A stretch of 60,445 bases of DNA from JBCDCE01 sp039182515 (lineage in GTDB: Bacteria; Pseudomonadota; Alphaproteobacteria; Rhodobacterales; Rhodobacteraceae), in the NCBI GenBank assembly GCA_039182515.1, contig JBCDCE010000018.1, positions 1 to 60,445 on the forward strand, read 5' to 3'. Both the position numbers and the translations under genes were made by a program. A model generated the notes under the pieces. The model saw only the letters and a list, made by a program, of their open reading frames with translations. It had not been told where the DNA came from and did no database searches. This document shows, in pieces, positions 54,110 to 60,445 of this stretch (the stretch's first letter is position 1; each line of letters starts with the position of its first letter).

Positions 54110-54898
54110 ATGGCCGTCGATTTCTCGATGCGTCAGCTTTTGGAAGCTGGCGTTCACTTTGGGCACCAGACCCAACGCTGGAACCCCCGTATGCAAGAGT
54201 TCATTTATGGCTCGCGCAATGGAATCCACATCATGGACCTCACACAAACCGTGCCGATGCTCGACGCGGCTTTGAATGCTGTGCAAGAGACCGTCGCCAA
54301 AGGCGGCCGTGTGCTCTTTGTGGGCACCAAGCGCCAAGCGCAGCGCCCGATCGCGGAAGCTGCTGAGAAATGCGCGCAGTACTACATGAACCACCGTTGG
54401 CTGGGCGGCACACTCACCAACTGGAAGACTGTGTCGCAGTCCATCAACCGTTTGAAAGCCATTGATGAAGCGGCGGAAAACGGCTTTGAAGGCCTCACCA
54501 AGAAAGAGCGCCTCGGCATGGAGCGCGAGCAGGGCAAACTGCAAGCGTCTTTGGGCGGGATCCGTGAAATGGGCGGCGTGCCTGATCTTCTCTTCGTGAT
54601 CGACGTGAAGAAAGAAGACCTCGCCATCGCAGAAGCCAAAAAGCTCGGCATCCCTGTTGTGGGCATCGTTGACACCAACTGCTCGCCTGACAACATCGAC
54701 TACATCGTGCCCGGCAACGACGACGCAGCCCGCGCCATCGCGCTCTATTGCGATCTGGCCGCGCGTGCCGCTCTTGAAGGCATGACTGCTCAAATGGGTG
54801 CGGCTGGCATCGATCTGGGTGCCATGGAAGCCGGCGTCGAAGAAGAAATCGCTGAGGCCCCCGCCGCGGAAGCTGCGGAGGCCCCCGCTGAAGGCTAA
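54110..54898 (+). CDS. rpsB: 30S ribosomal protein S2
   Basis: 262 residues, the normal S2 layout: MRQLLEAGVHFGHQTQRWNPRMQEFIYG at the N-terminus, NHRWLGGTLTNWKTVSQSI in the middle, PDLLFVIDVKKEDLAIAEAKKLGIPVVGIVDTN, and an alphaproteobacterial acidic tail rich in Ala and Glu. It assembles late on the small subunit and is needed for S1 binding. It is followed by tsf after 80 bases, the usual pairing. Confidence 0.98.
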   Translation: MAVDFSMRQLLEAGVHFGHQTQRWNPRMQEFIYGSRNGIHIMDLTQTVPMLDAALNAVQETVAKGGRVLFVGTKRQAQRPIAEAAEKCAQYYMNHRWLGGTLTNWKTVSQSINRLKAIDEAAENGFEGLTKKERLGMEREQGKLQASLGGIREMGGVPDLLFVIDVKKEDLAIAEAKKLGIPVVGIVDTNCSPDNIDYIVPGNDDAARAIALYCDLAARAALEGMTAQMGAAGIDLGAMEAGVEEEIAEAPAAEAAEAPAEG

Positions 54899-54978
54899 AG
54901 CCGCTCAGACCTGACATCTGTCTCGTGCTTGACCCCAAGCGCGAGGCATGAACCGTTTATAGATTTAGGAGACACCAA

Positions 54979-55857
54979 ATGGCGATCACTGCTGCATTGG
55001 TAAAAGAGCTGCGCGAAAAATCCGGCGCAGGCATGATGGACGCAAAAAAAGCCCTGACCGAAAACGACGGCGACATGGAAGCCGCAATGGACTGGCTGCG
55101 CACCAAAGGTTTGGCGAAAGCGGCCAAGAAATCTGGCCGCACCGCCGCAGAAGGCCTCGTGGCCGTGAACGTTGTTGGCGCAACCGGCGTGGCCGTTGAG
55201 GTCAACTCCGAGACGGACTTCGTTGGTAAAAACGCCGACTTCCAAGCGATGGTCTCTGGCATCGCAGGCGCGGCCCAAGGCGCTGATAGTGTCGAAGCGC
55301 TGGCCAACACCGATCTGGGCGGCAAGCCTGTAAGCGAAGTGCTCACGGACGCCATTGCCACGATCGGTGAAAACATGAGCCTGCGCCGCATGGCGCGTGT
55401 AGAGGGCGCACAAGTTGTCTCTTACGTGCACAACGCGGCTGCGCCTGGCATGGGTAAAATTGGCGTGCTCGTAGCGCTTTCTGCTGAAAACGAAGCCTTC
55501 GGCAAGCAAGTTGCGATGCATATCGCTGCTGCTAACCCAGCCTCGCTTTCTGAAGCGGATCTCGACCCAGCCGTGGTTGAGAAAGAGAAATCCGTGCAAA
55601 TGGACATCGCGCGCGAAAGCGGCAAGCCAGAAGCCGTGATTGAGAAAATGATTGTCGGCCGGATGAAGAAGTTCTTGGGCGAAGTCACGCTTCTCGGCCA
55701 AGCCTTTGTGGTGAACCCGGATCAAACCGTTGGTGAAGCGGCCAAAGAAGCCGGTGTTGAAATCACAGGCTTTGCGCGTTTGGAAGTTGGCGAAGGCATC
55801 GAGAAAGTCGAAGAAGACTTTGCAGCTGAGGTGGCCAAAACCGCTGCGGGCGGCTGA
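54979..55857 (+). CDS. tsf: elongation factor Ts
   Basis: 292 residues: ITAALVKELREKSGAGMMDAKKALTENDGDMEAAMDWLR (UBA-like N-terminus), then the core VEVNSETDFVGKNADFQAMV, and the coiled-coil and C-terminal module ending QAFVVNPDQTVGEAAKEAG. It exchanges GDP for GTP on EF-Tu. TAGGAG precedes the ATG. A strong terminator follows, so rpsB-tsf forms a closed two-gene unit without the pyrH-frr extension found elsewhere. Confidence 0.98.
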   Translation: MAITAALVKELREKSGAGMMDAKKALTENDGDMEAAMDWLRTKGLAKAAKKSGRTAAEGLVAVNVVGATGVAVEVNSETDFVGKNADFQAMVSGIAGAAQGADSVEALANTDLGGKPVSEVLTDAIATIGENMSLRRMARVEGAQVVSYVHNAAAPGMGKIGVLVALSAENEAFGKQVAMHIAAANPASLSEADLDPAVVEKEKSVQMDIARESGKPEAVIEKMIVGRMKKFLGEVTLLGQAFVVNPDQTVGEAAKEAGVEITGFARLEVGEGIEKVEEDFAAEVAKTAAGG

Positions 55858-55878
55858 GGCTGGAAAGTGAGCCGGGTA

Positions 55879-55950
55879 GGGGTCGCAAGACCCCCTCACC
55901 ACTACAGGTAAATGCGAAAGGCGGGTCAGTTTGATCCGCCTTTTCTTTTG
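55879..55950 (+). terminator. tsf terminator, preceded by a small GNRA hairpin
   Basis: The main stem runs from AAAGGCGGGTCA (55917-55928) to TGATCCGCCTTT (55932-55943): a three-base loop, 12 pairs with one G-T, then TCTTTT. About 30 bases earlier, GGGGTC (55879-55884) and GACCCC (55889-55894) close a GCAA tetraloop. The second hairpin is a clear terminator; the first may stabilise the 3' end. Confidence 0.85.
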
Positions 55951-56036
55951 GATTCTCCCAAGTTTGCGATCGCTTTGCATCGCAGCACACTGAAAACCAC
56001 GACGAGCCGAGCGCAGACATGCGATCAGCTTATCAG

Positions 56037-56216
56037 GGTACGATGTCCCTGCGGTGGATATGCGGCGTCGCCAAGGGGAAAAGGCAACGCCGCTTAAGAT
56101 GCCGTGTCGCGGATCGTATGGGGATGAGGTTGCGACCGACACGTTATAAGGTGTCGAGCTTCAGGACCGACCAAAAAATCCCTCCACCCGACGTGGACCC
56201 TAGAGCCCAGCGTATC
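56037..56216 (+). ncRNA. candidate structured RNA of about 180 nucleotides
   Basis: Three complementary pairs are nested in order: GGTACG (56037-56042) with CGTATC (56211-56216, one G-T), GTCC (56045-56048) with GGAC (56195-56198), and GGTGGA (56053-56058) with TCCACC (56183-56188). Inside, GCGGCGT (56062-56068) pairs with ACGCCGC (56087-56093), and CGACAC (56137-56142) pairs with GTGTCG (56151-56156). The frame 56019-56228 is Arg-rich and unconvincing as protein. The strand is not certain. The long-rod layout recalls 6S RNA, but I do not recognise conserved sequence. Confidence 0.33.
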
Positions 56217-56456
56217 GGCCGGGAATAAAATCCTTGTCCCAAAGGCTTAGCCTTCACTCACGGAACATGTGTATTAAGACCGCTTTACCTTGCGTTAAGA
56301 AAGTGAGGGATTCCGTACCTTTTGGTCAAATTTGTTGGGCGGCCATCAATTTATCACGAATTTTCAATGAATTACGACTGTCGCGCGAAATATTCGCCAT
56401 AGTTGTCGCCAAATACCCGCTTTAGTTGCAGACTAAATTGCTTAAAAATTAGTCAT
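56217..56456. other. non-coding gap before the convergent gene
   Basis: An AT-rising stretch with one small hairpin (AAGGC, TTA, GCCTT near 56242-56254) lacking a T run. No gene, promoter or repeat that I can support. Confidence 0.4.
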
Positions 56457-57305
56457 TCACTGACAAGAGATGCCATCGTCCAAGAAAAGCAGCGTTGCGG
56501 CATGGGCAAAACCGCTGTCACGGCAAATTTTGTTCAGACCGCGAGATTTAAAGGAGTCTTCTGCCGCAAAGGCGTCGAGTGCGGAAATCCGCATAGAAAG
56601 TTTCTTTGGTGTCCATGTGTTTTTGGGAATACAGCCGATCTCGCAGGTGAAGGTTCGCAAATTGCTCGCCGGAGAGGAGGCCGCGGTATTTGCCGCTGCG
56701 GTTCCAACGGCAGTGAGCACCTGCCCAATGACTTTGCGATTGCGTGCACCAGCCCTCTGAAGCGCCGCAGCGCCAGCCATTTCAGCGTCGATATCAACAG
56801 AGGTGTTGTTCCAGCCCCAGGTCGATTTGGACAGATCCCGTAAGCGCGCGTTGATCTCTGTGAGCTCAGAACGCGTCACTGTACGCCCATCTTTTGAAGC
56901 GTATTCGAACACCAGTGAGGCTTTGGCTTGCGACTTATAGGGCCCTCTGAGGCGCTCAGATAAGAAATAATTCCCTGTTCTAACAGCAACTTGCCACGTC
57001 GGGGAGCCCACTTTGGCGTGCAGGGCCGTAAGCGGAATGCGCATGAAGCGACCGTTTTGCAGGGTCATCTCCAAGTAGCCGCAACTGTTGATGTTGTAGG
57101 ATTTCCAATAGGGGTCGCGGGCCTTTGCGAGCGCGTTGCTCAGAGCGGCTTTGCCACGGGCGAACTGCGCTTCATCCAATAGCGCGCATCCAACGTGCCG
57201 GGAGCCAAGTTTCGCGGTTTTGGCCACTTCGCCGGCTGTACCTTTGGGCGCTTGCACGCCAGTTCCTGTTGAGGTTGCCGTTTCGTTACCGCAGGACGCC
57301 AACAA
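56457..57305 (-). CDS. putative lipoprotein with interrupted signal peptide
   Basis: The open frame begins at a TTG (57305) and encodes 282 residues, starting LLASCGNETATSTGTG. Upstream in the same frame is AAFA after YF, a TAA at 57327-57329, then AAA AAA and a TTG at 57336-57338. This gives the outline MKK-stop-YFAAAFALLASC, a lipoprotein signal peptide broken by one stop codon. The mature part is not recognised; it has six or more cysteines and a hydrophobic stretch near 185-205. TATAAT on this strand (57387-57392) may be its promoter. It is a pseudogene, a translation re-start, or a sequence error. Confidence 0.55.
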   Translation of the reverse strand: MLASCGNETATSTGTGVQAPKGTAGEVAKTAKLGSRHVGCALLDEAQFARGKAALSNALAKARDPYWKSYNINSCGYLEMTLQNGRFMRIPLTALHAKVGSPTWQVAVRTGNYFLSERLRGPYKSQAKASLVFEYASKDGRTVTRSELTEINARLRDLSKSTWGWNNTSVDIDAEMAGAAALQRAGARNRKVIGQVLTAVGTAAANTAASSPASNLRTFTCEIGCIPKNTWTPKKLSMRISALDAFAAEDSFKSRGLNKICRDSGFAHAATLLFLDDGISCQ

Positions 57306-57387
57306 TGCGAACGCCGCGGCAAAATATTATTTTTTCAACAATTTAAGCTCAATTCTAAATGTGAATTTGCAGTGTTTAATTTTGTGA

Positions 57388-58158
57388 TTATACAGGATCG
57401 ACGATGAAGATCTGGTTCTGAACACTGGCTTTGTGCACGGCTTGGGCGGTGGTTTCCACGTCAAGCGCCTCACGCGCGAGCCTCAGGTGCTTTTCAATCG
57501 TCGCGGAGGTCAGGCCCATAATTTGGGCGATATCGGCGGTGGTTTTCCCGTCTCCAACCCATTCAAGCGCTTCGCGCTGACGCTTGGTGAGGTGGCGGCG
57601 TGCGCCGAAATAGGGCAGGGAGATGATTTTCAGATGCGCCACGTTGTTCATTACTATGATGTCGTGACCATGCTCTTCCCAAACCGCATCCATCTCATCT
57701 TGGGTTTTGCCAACAGCCGCCGTAAGGGCAATTGCGCCCTTCGTACGAGACGAAACGGACTTGAAGCTAACCGTATAACCTACTGAAACGTCACGATTTT
57801 TATTGAACTGAAGAACTTCTAGTTCCTTTGGGGATAGCTCACCATTTTGAAGCCAGTCATTTACGATGGACCAGCTGCATGCGCCTTCATTTTCAAGGCT
57901 CCAGCGCACCATGGGCGCGTAATGCATATGGCCAGCCTCAATGAACTCTGCGGTGTAATCCGACGGATGATTGGTCAGCACCAAGAGATCCTGCGGGTCA
58001 CCAAAGGAGTTCGGCGTCAAAAACCGCGTATAGCCATAGAGTAAGCGATCAAAGCCATAGTCAGCCATTTTCTGAGTGTGCAACGTCCAGACATCTTCTA
58101 CTGAAGGTGCTTCCGTCACATCAATTATAAATTCGCGTAACATATTGACGTTACTCAT
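57388..58158 (-). CDS. LuxR-family solo with autoinducer-binding-like domain
   Basis: 256 residues. The N-terminal domain (about 10-175) resembles acyl-homoserine-lactone binders: YGFDRLLYGYTRF, FIEAGHMHYAPMVRW, ACSWSIV with Trp96, and Gly127 in SVGYTV. The Asp of the usual DP pair is Ala81 here (YAPM). The C-terminal LuxR helix-turn-helix is intact: HLTKRQREALEWVGDGKTTADIAQIMGLTSATIEKHLRLAREAL. No luxI lies in the window. The start overlaps the aroQ stop by four bases, so it is cotranslated with a shikimate-pathway enzyme. Confidence 0.88.
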   Translation of the reverse strand: MSNVNMLREFIIDVTEAPSVEDVWTLHTQKMADYGFDRLLYGYTRFLTPNSFGDPQDLLVLTNHPSDYTAEFIEAGHMHYAPMVRWSLENEGACSWSIVNDWLQNGELSPKELEVLQFNKNRDVSVGYTVSFKSVSSRTKGAIALTAAVGKTQDEMDAVWEEHGHDIIVMNNVAHLKIISLPYFGARRHLTKRQREALEWVGDGKTTADIAQIMGLTSATIEKHLRLAREALDVETTAQAVHKASVQNQIFIVDPV

Positions 58159-58607
58159 GAATTCACCCCCAAGTGACCAGCCATAGCCCTTAAGGCAAGT
58201 CCATATCCTGCAGGTCCAAATCCACAGATTTGCCCAACAGAAACGCCCGCAATCATAGAGACATGACGGAAGGATTCGCGTGCATGGATGTTCGACACGT
58301 GAAGCTCAATCGTCGGCACAGAGGTTCCAGAGATCGCATCGCGCAACGCAATTGATGTGTGCGTGTACGCGCCGGCGTTGAAAACAATGCCGTCCTGCGT
58401 GCCACGTGCCGCTTGGATGGCGTCCACAAGCGCGCCTTCGCTGTTCGATTGGAACCAAGTTGTCGTGATATTGAGCTCAGCGCTCAAGACCGCACAGGTG
58501 TCTTCGATGCTGGAAAGGGTATCTGAACCGTAAAGATCCGGTTCCCGTGTTCCAAGCAAATTTAAATTGGGCCCATTCAGGACCAATATTCTGTGCGTCA
58601 TCCCCAT
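58155..58607 (-). CDS. aroQ: type II 3-dehydroquinate dehydratase
   Basis: Third step of the shikimate pathway (dehydroquinate to dehydroshikimate), a dodecameric enzyme. 150 residues with LVLNGPNLNLLGTREPDLYG (catalytic Arg and Tyr), FNAGAYTHTSIALRDAI and IELHVSNIHARESFRH with the catalytic His, plus GFGPAGYGLALRAM. The ATG at 58607 has AAGG ten bases upstream; an ATG two codons on is the alternative. It heads the two-gene aroQ-luxR unit. Confidence 0.95.
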   Translation of the reverse strand: MGMTHRILVLNGPNLNLLGTREPDLYGSDTLSSIEDTCAVLSAELNITTTWFQSNSEGALVDAIQAARGTQDGIVFNAGAYTHTSIALRDAISGTSVPTIELHVSNIHARESFRHVSMIAGVSVGQICGFGPAGYGLALRAMAGHLGVNS

Positions 58608-58925
58608 AACACGTTGACCTTAGACGAGGATTTAGGGCGGTGTCTAGCGTGGGGATACTTTTGATCGAATTTGCACGTGTAGGTGGTAAGATGCGTAAAG
58701 CTGAGTGTTTTAGGTCACTATTTAATTAACATAATACTGATTATACGCATTGGATTGCTAGGAAAGGCGTCAAACAGATACGCGCCCTTTCCTCTGTTGA
58801 GACACAGTAACCCTATCTGCACCAAGCTTCAGCATTCTGCGGCCGATCCTTCCCAAATGACCCTGCGTTACTGTTCCGTATCCCAAACGAAGACCGTTAA
58901 GTGAATGGAAAACTGGGAGAAGCAT
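58608..58925. promoter_or_regulatory. aroQ-luxR / M20 divergent control region
   Basis: About 318 bases without a credible gene. On the plus strand, TTGATC near 58671 and TAAGAT near 58696 make a weak promoter candidate with CACGTG between them. An AT-rich block with TTTAATTAA follows near 58729. No clear lux-box palindrome is seen. The end carries GGGAG before the ATG at 58926. Confidence 0.35.
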
Positions 58926-60365
58926 ATGCTGAGAATTTTACGTTGGGCCGCAGTTGCGCTTGTTGTGCTGTGCGTCGTTTTGGTGGTCAATGCGTTTCGC
59001 CTGTCTCCCGATGAAACAACTGCACCTCAGGCACAGCTTCCACAGGTAGACGCGAATACCATTGCGCAGCTGACCAGCGAAGCTATCCAGTTTCGGACCA
59101 TATCTCATCCCCTTGGAGCCCCCGACCGGCCTGAGGATTATCAGCAGTTTCTAGACTGGGTCGGCACAGCCTTTCCTCATGCGACCAAAGCGATGACCCG
59201 CGCCGTGGTCAGTGGATTTACCCCGATTTACCACTGGCCTGGACGCAGTTCAGACACCGGCGCCGTTCTCTTTAGTGGTCACTATGACGTCGTGCCGATT
59301 GAGGGAGATTGGTCCCAAGATCCATGGGCTGGTGACATCATCGATGGCTACGTTTGGGGCCGTGGTACGGTTGATATGAAAAGCGGTGTTGTGACCATGC
59401 TCCACGCCATGGACCAACTCGCACAAAGCGGTTTTCAGCCTGAAAAAGACATCTATCTCGCCCTCACCCAAGACGAAGAAATTGGCGGCAAAGGCGGCGC
59501 GGCGGCTGTTGCGCAATATATGCTGGACCAAGGGATTAAGATCGATTGGACCCTGGATGAAGGCTCCTTTGTTTTGCGCGATATGCTGAGCGGTATCGAC
59601 AATGACATCGCCATGATCAACTTGGCGGAAAAAGGCTATATGACCGTGCGCATCACAGCACTGGCGGACGGTGGACACAGCTCCATGCCGCAAAACGACA
59701 ACGCCATTGCGCGCCTTGCAGACGCAATTACGACCCTTCAAACCCATCAAGTTCCAGGCGGTTTAGATGGCGTGTCAGAGGCAATGTTCGACACCCTCGC
59801 CCCGCATATGGGCTTTGTGGAGCGCGTGCTTTTTGGCAATCGCTGGCTCTTTGATCCCGTGCTCGAACGCGTTCTTTCCGGCACCAACACAACAAATGCC
59901 ATGCTGCGCACAACAACAGCCCCCACCATGCTGCAAGGCTCCACAACCGAAAACGTTCTGCCGCAAGCCGCGAGCGTGACCATCAATTTCCGGCTGCATC
60001 CGCGCGATACACCCGACACGATTTTGGAGCATATCAAAGCGCATCTGCCTGATGAGAACTTTGAATTGGAGGTTTTGACAGCCCGCGAAGCAAGCCCGGT
60101 GGCGTCCGAGGACGACGCTACATTTGCCCATCTCGCAAGAGCTGCGCGGCAGGTCTTTGGCGACGTTGTGGTTGTGCCGGGCCTCACTGTTGGCGGCACG
60201 GACTCCTCACACTACGCGGTTTTGACCGACAATTCGTACCGCTTTTTACCCTTTGTCGCGACCTCAGAGGACGTCGCCATGTTGCATGCTGCAGACGAGC
60301 GCATCTCCGTTGAGAACCTGGTTCGGGCCGTTCAGTACTATCAGCTGTTGATCAAAGGGCTTTAA
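58926..60365 (+). CDS. M20-family peptidase, PM20D1-like
   Basis: 479 residues from the ATG at 58926, with GGGAG seven bases upstream; an ATG at 58905 is in frame but lacks a site. An N-terminal membrane anchor (LRWAAVALVVLCVVLVVNAF) is followed by the di-zinc peptidase: SGHYDVVP (His ligand), GRGTVDMKSG (bridging Asp), TQDEEIGGKGG (catalytic and metal Glu), the dimerisation insert with GHSSMP, and the last ligand in GGTDSSHYA. The vertebrate homologue PM20D1 makes and hydrolyses N-fatty-acyl amino acids; a similar substrate is possible here but unproven. Confidence 0.88.
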   Translation: MLRILRWAAVALVVLCVVLVVNAFRLSPDETTAPQAQLPQVDANTIAQLTSEAIQFRTISHPLGAPDRPEDYQQFLDWVGTAFPHATKAMTRAVVSGFTPIYHWPGRSSDTGAVLFSGHYDVVPIEGDWSQDPWAGDIIDGYVWGRGTVDMKSGVVTMLHAMDQLAQSGFQPEKDIYLALTQDEEIGGKGGAAAVAQYMLDQGIKIDWTLDEGSFVLRDMLSGIDNDIAMINLAEKGYMTVRITALADGGHSSMPQNDNAIARLADAITTLQTHQVPGGLDGVSEAMFDTLAPHMGFVERVLFGNRWLFDPVLERVLSGTNTTNAMLRTTTAPTMLQGSTTENVLPQAASVTINFRLHPRDTPDTILEHIKAHLPDENFELEVLTAREASPVASEDDATFAHLARAARQVFGDVVVVPGLTVGGTDSSHYAVLTDNSYRFLPFVATSEDVAMLHAADERISVENLVRAVQYYQLLIKGL

Positions 60366-60445
60366 GAAATGGCTCCGAGCCCTCGATTTTAAGTGAAAAA
60401 TTTATAGCCAAGCGCGGTTAAATTAATTGCATTTTCTAAACACAA

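Noticed and set aside
53909..54793. Long minus-strand frame opposite rpsB
   Set aside because: It is antisense to a ribosomal protein gene with strongly biased codons, a common source of false long frames.
54895..56142. 415-codon minus-strand frame opposite tsf
   Set aside because: Same reason: a mirror of tsf codon bias, with His/Phe-rich nonsense-like sequence.
56019..56228. 69-codon Arg-rich plus-strand frame after tsf
   Set aside because: There is no ribosome site and it lies after the tsf terminator; the sequence is better explained by RNA base pairing.
1..60445. tRNA, rRNA, CRISPR array, insertion sequence, prophage or luxI gene
   Set aside because: I looked for T-loop motifs, regular spacer repeats, transposase and integrase signatures and an acyl-homoserine-lactone synthase and found none; a tRNAscan or profile search could still find a divergent case.

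Overview
The window reads as a chromosomal stretch from an alphaproteobacterium of the Rhodobacterales (Roseobacter/Rhodobacter type). This is inferred from gene order and gene content, not from a marker search. The block dusB-ntrB-ntrC-ntrY-ntrX-trkA-trkH-hfq-hflX, the ispD-ispF-pgpA-cinA block, an NtrC without the sigma-54 contact loop, a HemB without zinc cysteines, and small proteins such as the DUF6477/DUF6456 pair and the 'SufBCD-component' membrane protein all point that way. I see no rRNA, tRNA, CRISPR array, insertion sequence, integrase or phage gene. Most of the sequence is densely packed core genome with many 1-14 base gene overlaps.

Layout. 1-7 kb: a DMT exporter (cut by the window edge), a YdcF-like protein, a tiny basic protein, guaA, an MttB-family methyltransferase, and the divergent DUF6477/DUF6456 genes with a perfect DnaA box between them. 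7-10.3 kb: katG and oxyR, divergent, for peroxide defence. 10.4-16.9 kb: lipA, an endo/exonuclease/phosphatase-fold protein, hpt, a coq10-like gene, an MmgE/PrpD gene, then the tightly overlapping minus-strand operon ispD-ispF-pgpA-cinA. 17-29 kb: nitrogen and potassium control (dusB-ntrBC, ntrYX, trkAH), then hfq and hflX. 29-36.5 kb: mixed metabolic and envelope genes and hemB. 36.5-45.6 kb: mfd, a DsbA-like oxidoreductase and an acyl-CoA synthetase divergent from an XRE-cupin regulator, then a minus-strand row of a peptide-binding protein, a 45-residue lipoprotein and an aquaporin. 45.6-52.6 kb: an apparently unannotated small RNA gene, 3-hydroxybutyrate dehydrogenase, a patatin phospholipase, DUF502, the pseudouridine-degradation pair psuG-psuK, and a divergent DUF4198/HupE pair. 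52.6-60.4 kb: a low-coding segment with a phased repeat array and an M23 peptidase, rpsB-tsf, a possible structured RNA, a lipoprotein gene with a broken signal peptide, a LuxR solo coupled to aroQ, and an M20 (PM20D1-like) peptidase.

The observations most worth following are: a well-formed small RNA locus at about 45.71-45.82 kb (sigma-70-like promoter, two hairpins, cUUCGg terminator); hflX apparently starting at a CTG codon that overlaps the hfq stop; loss of GAFTGA in both NtrC and NtrX; four helically phased ACGTATG-type repeats at about 52.69 kb; nested long-range helices at 56.04-56.22 kb; and a LuxR solo lacking the acyl-homoserine-lactone-binding Asp, next to an N-acyl-amino-acid-type hydrolase. 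I found no obvious new multi-gene defence or mobile system.
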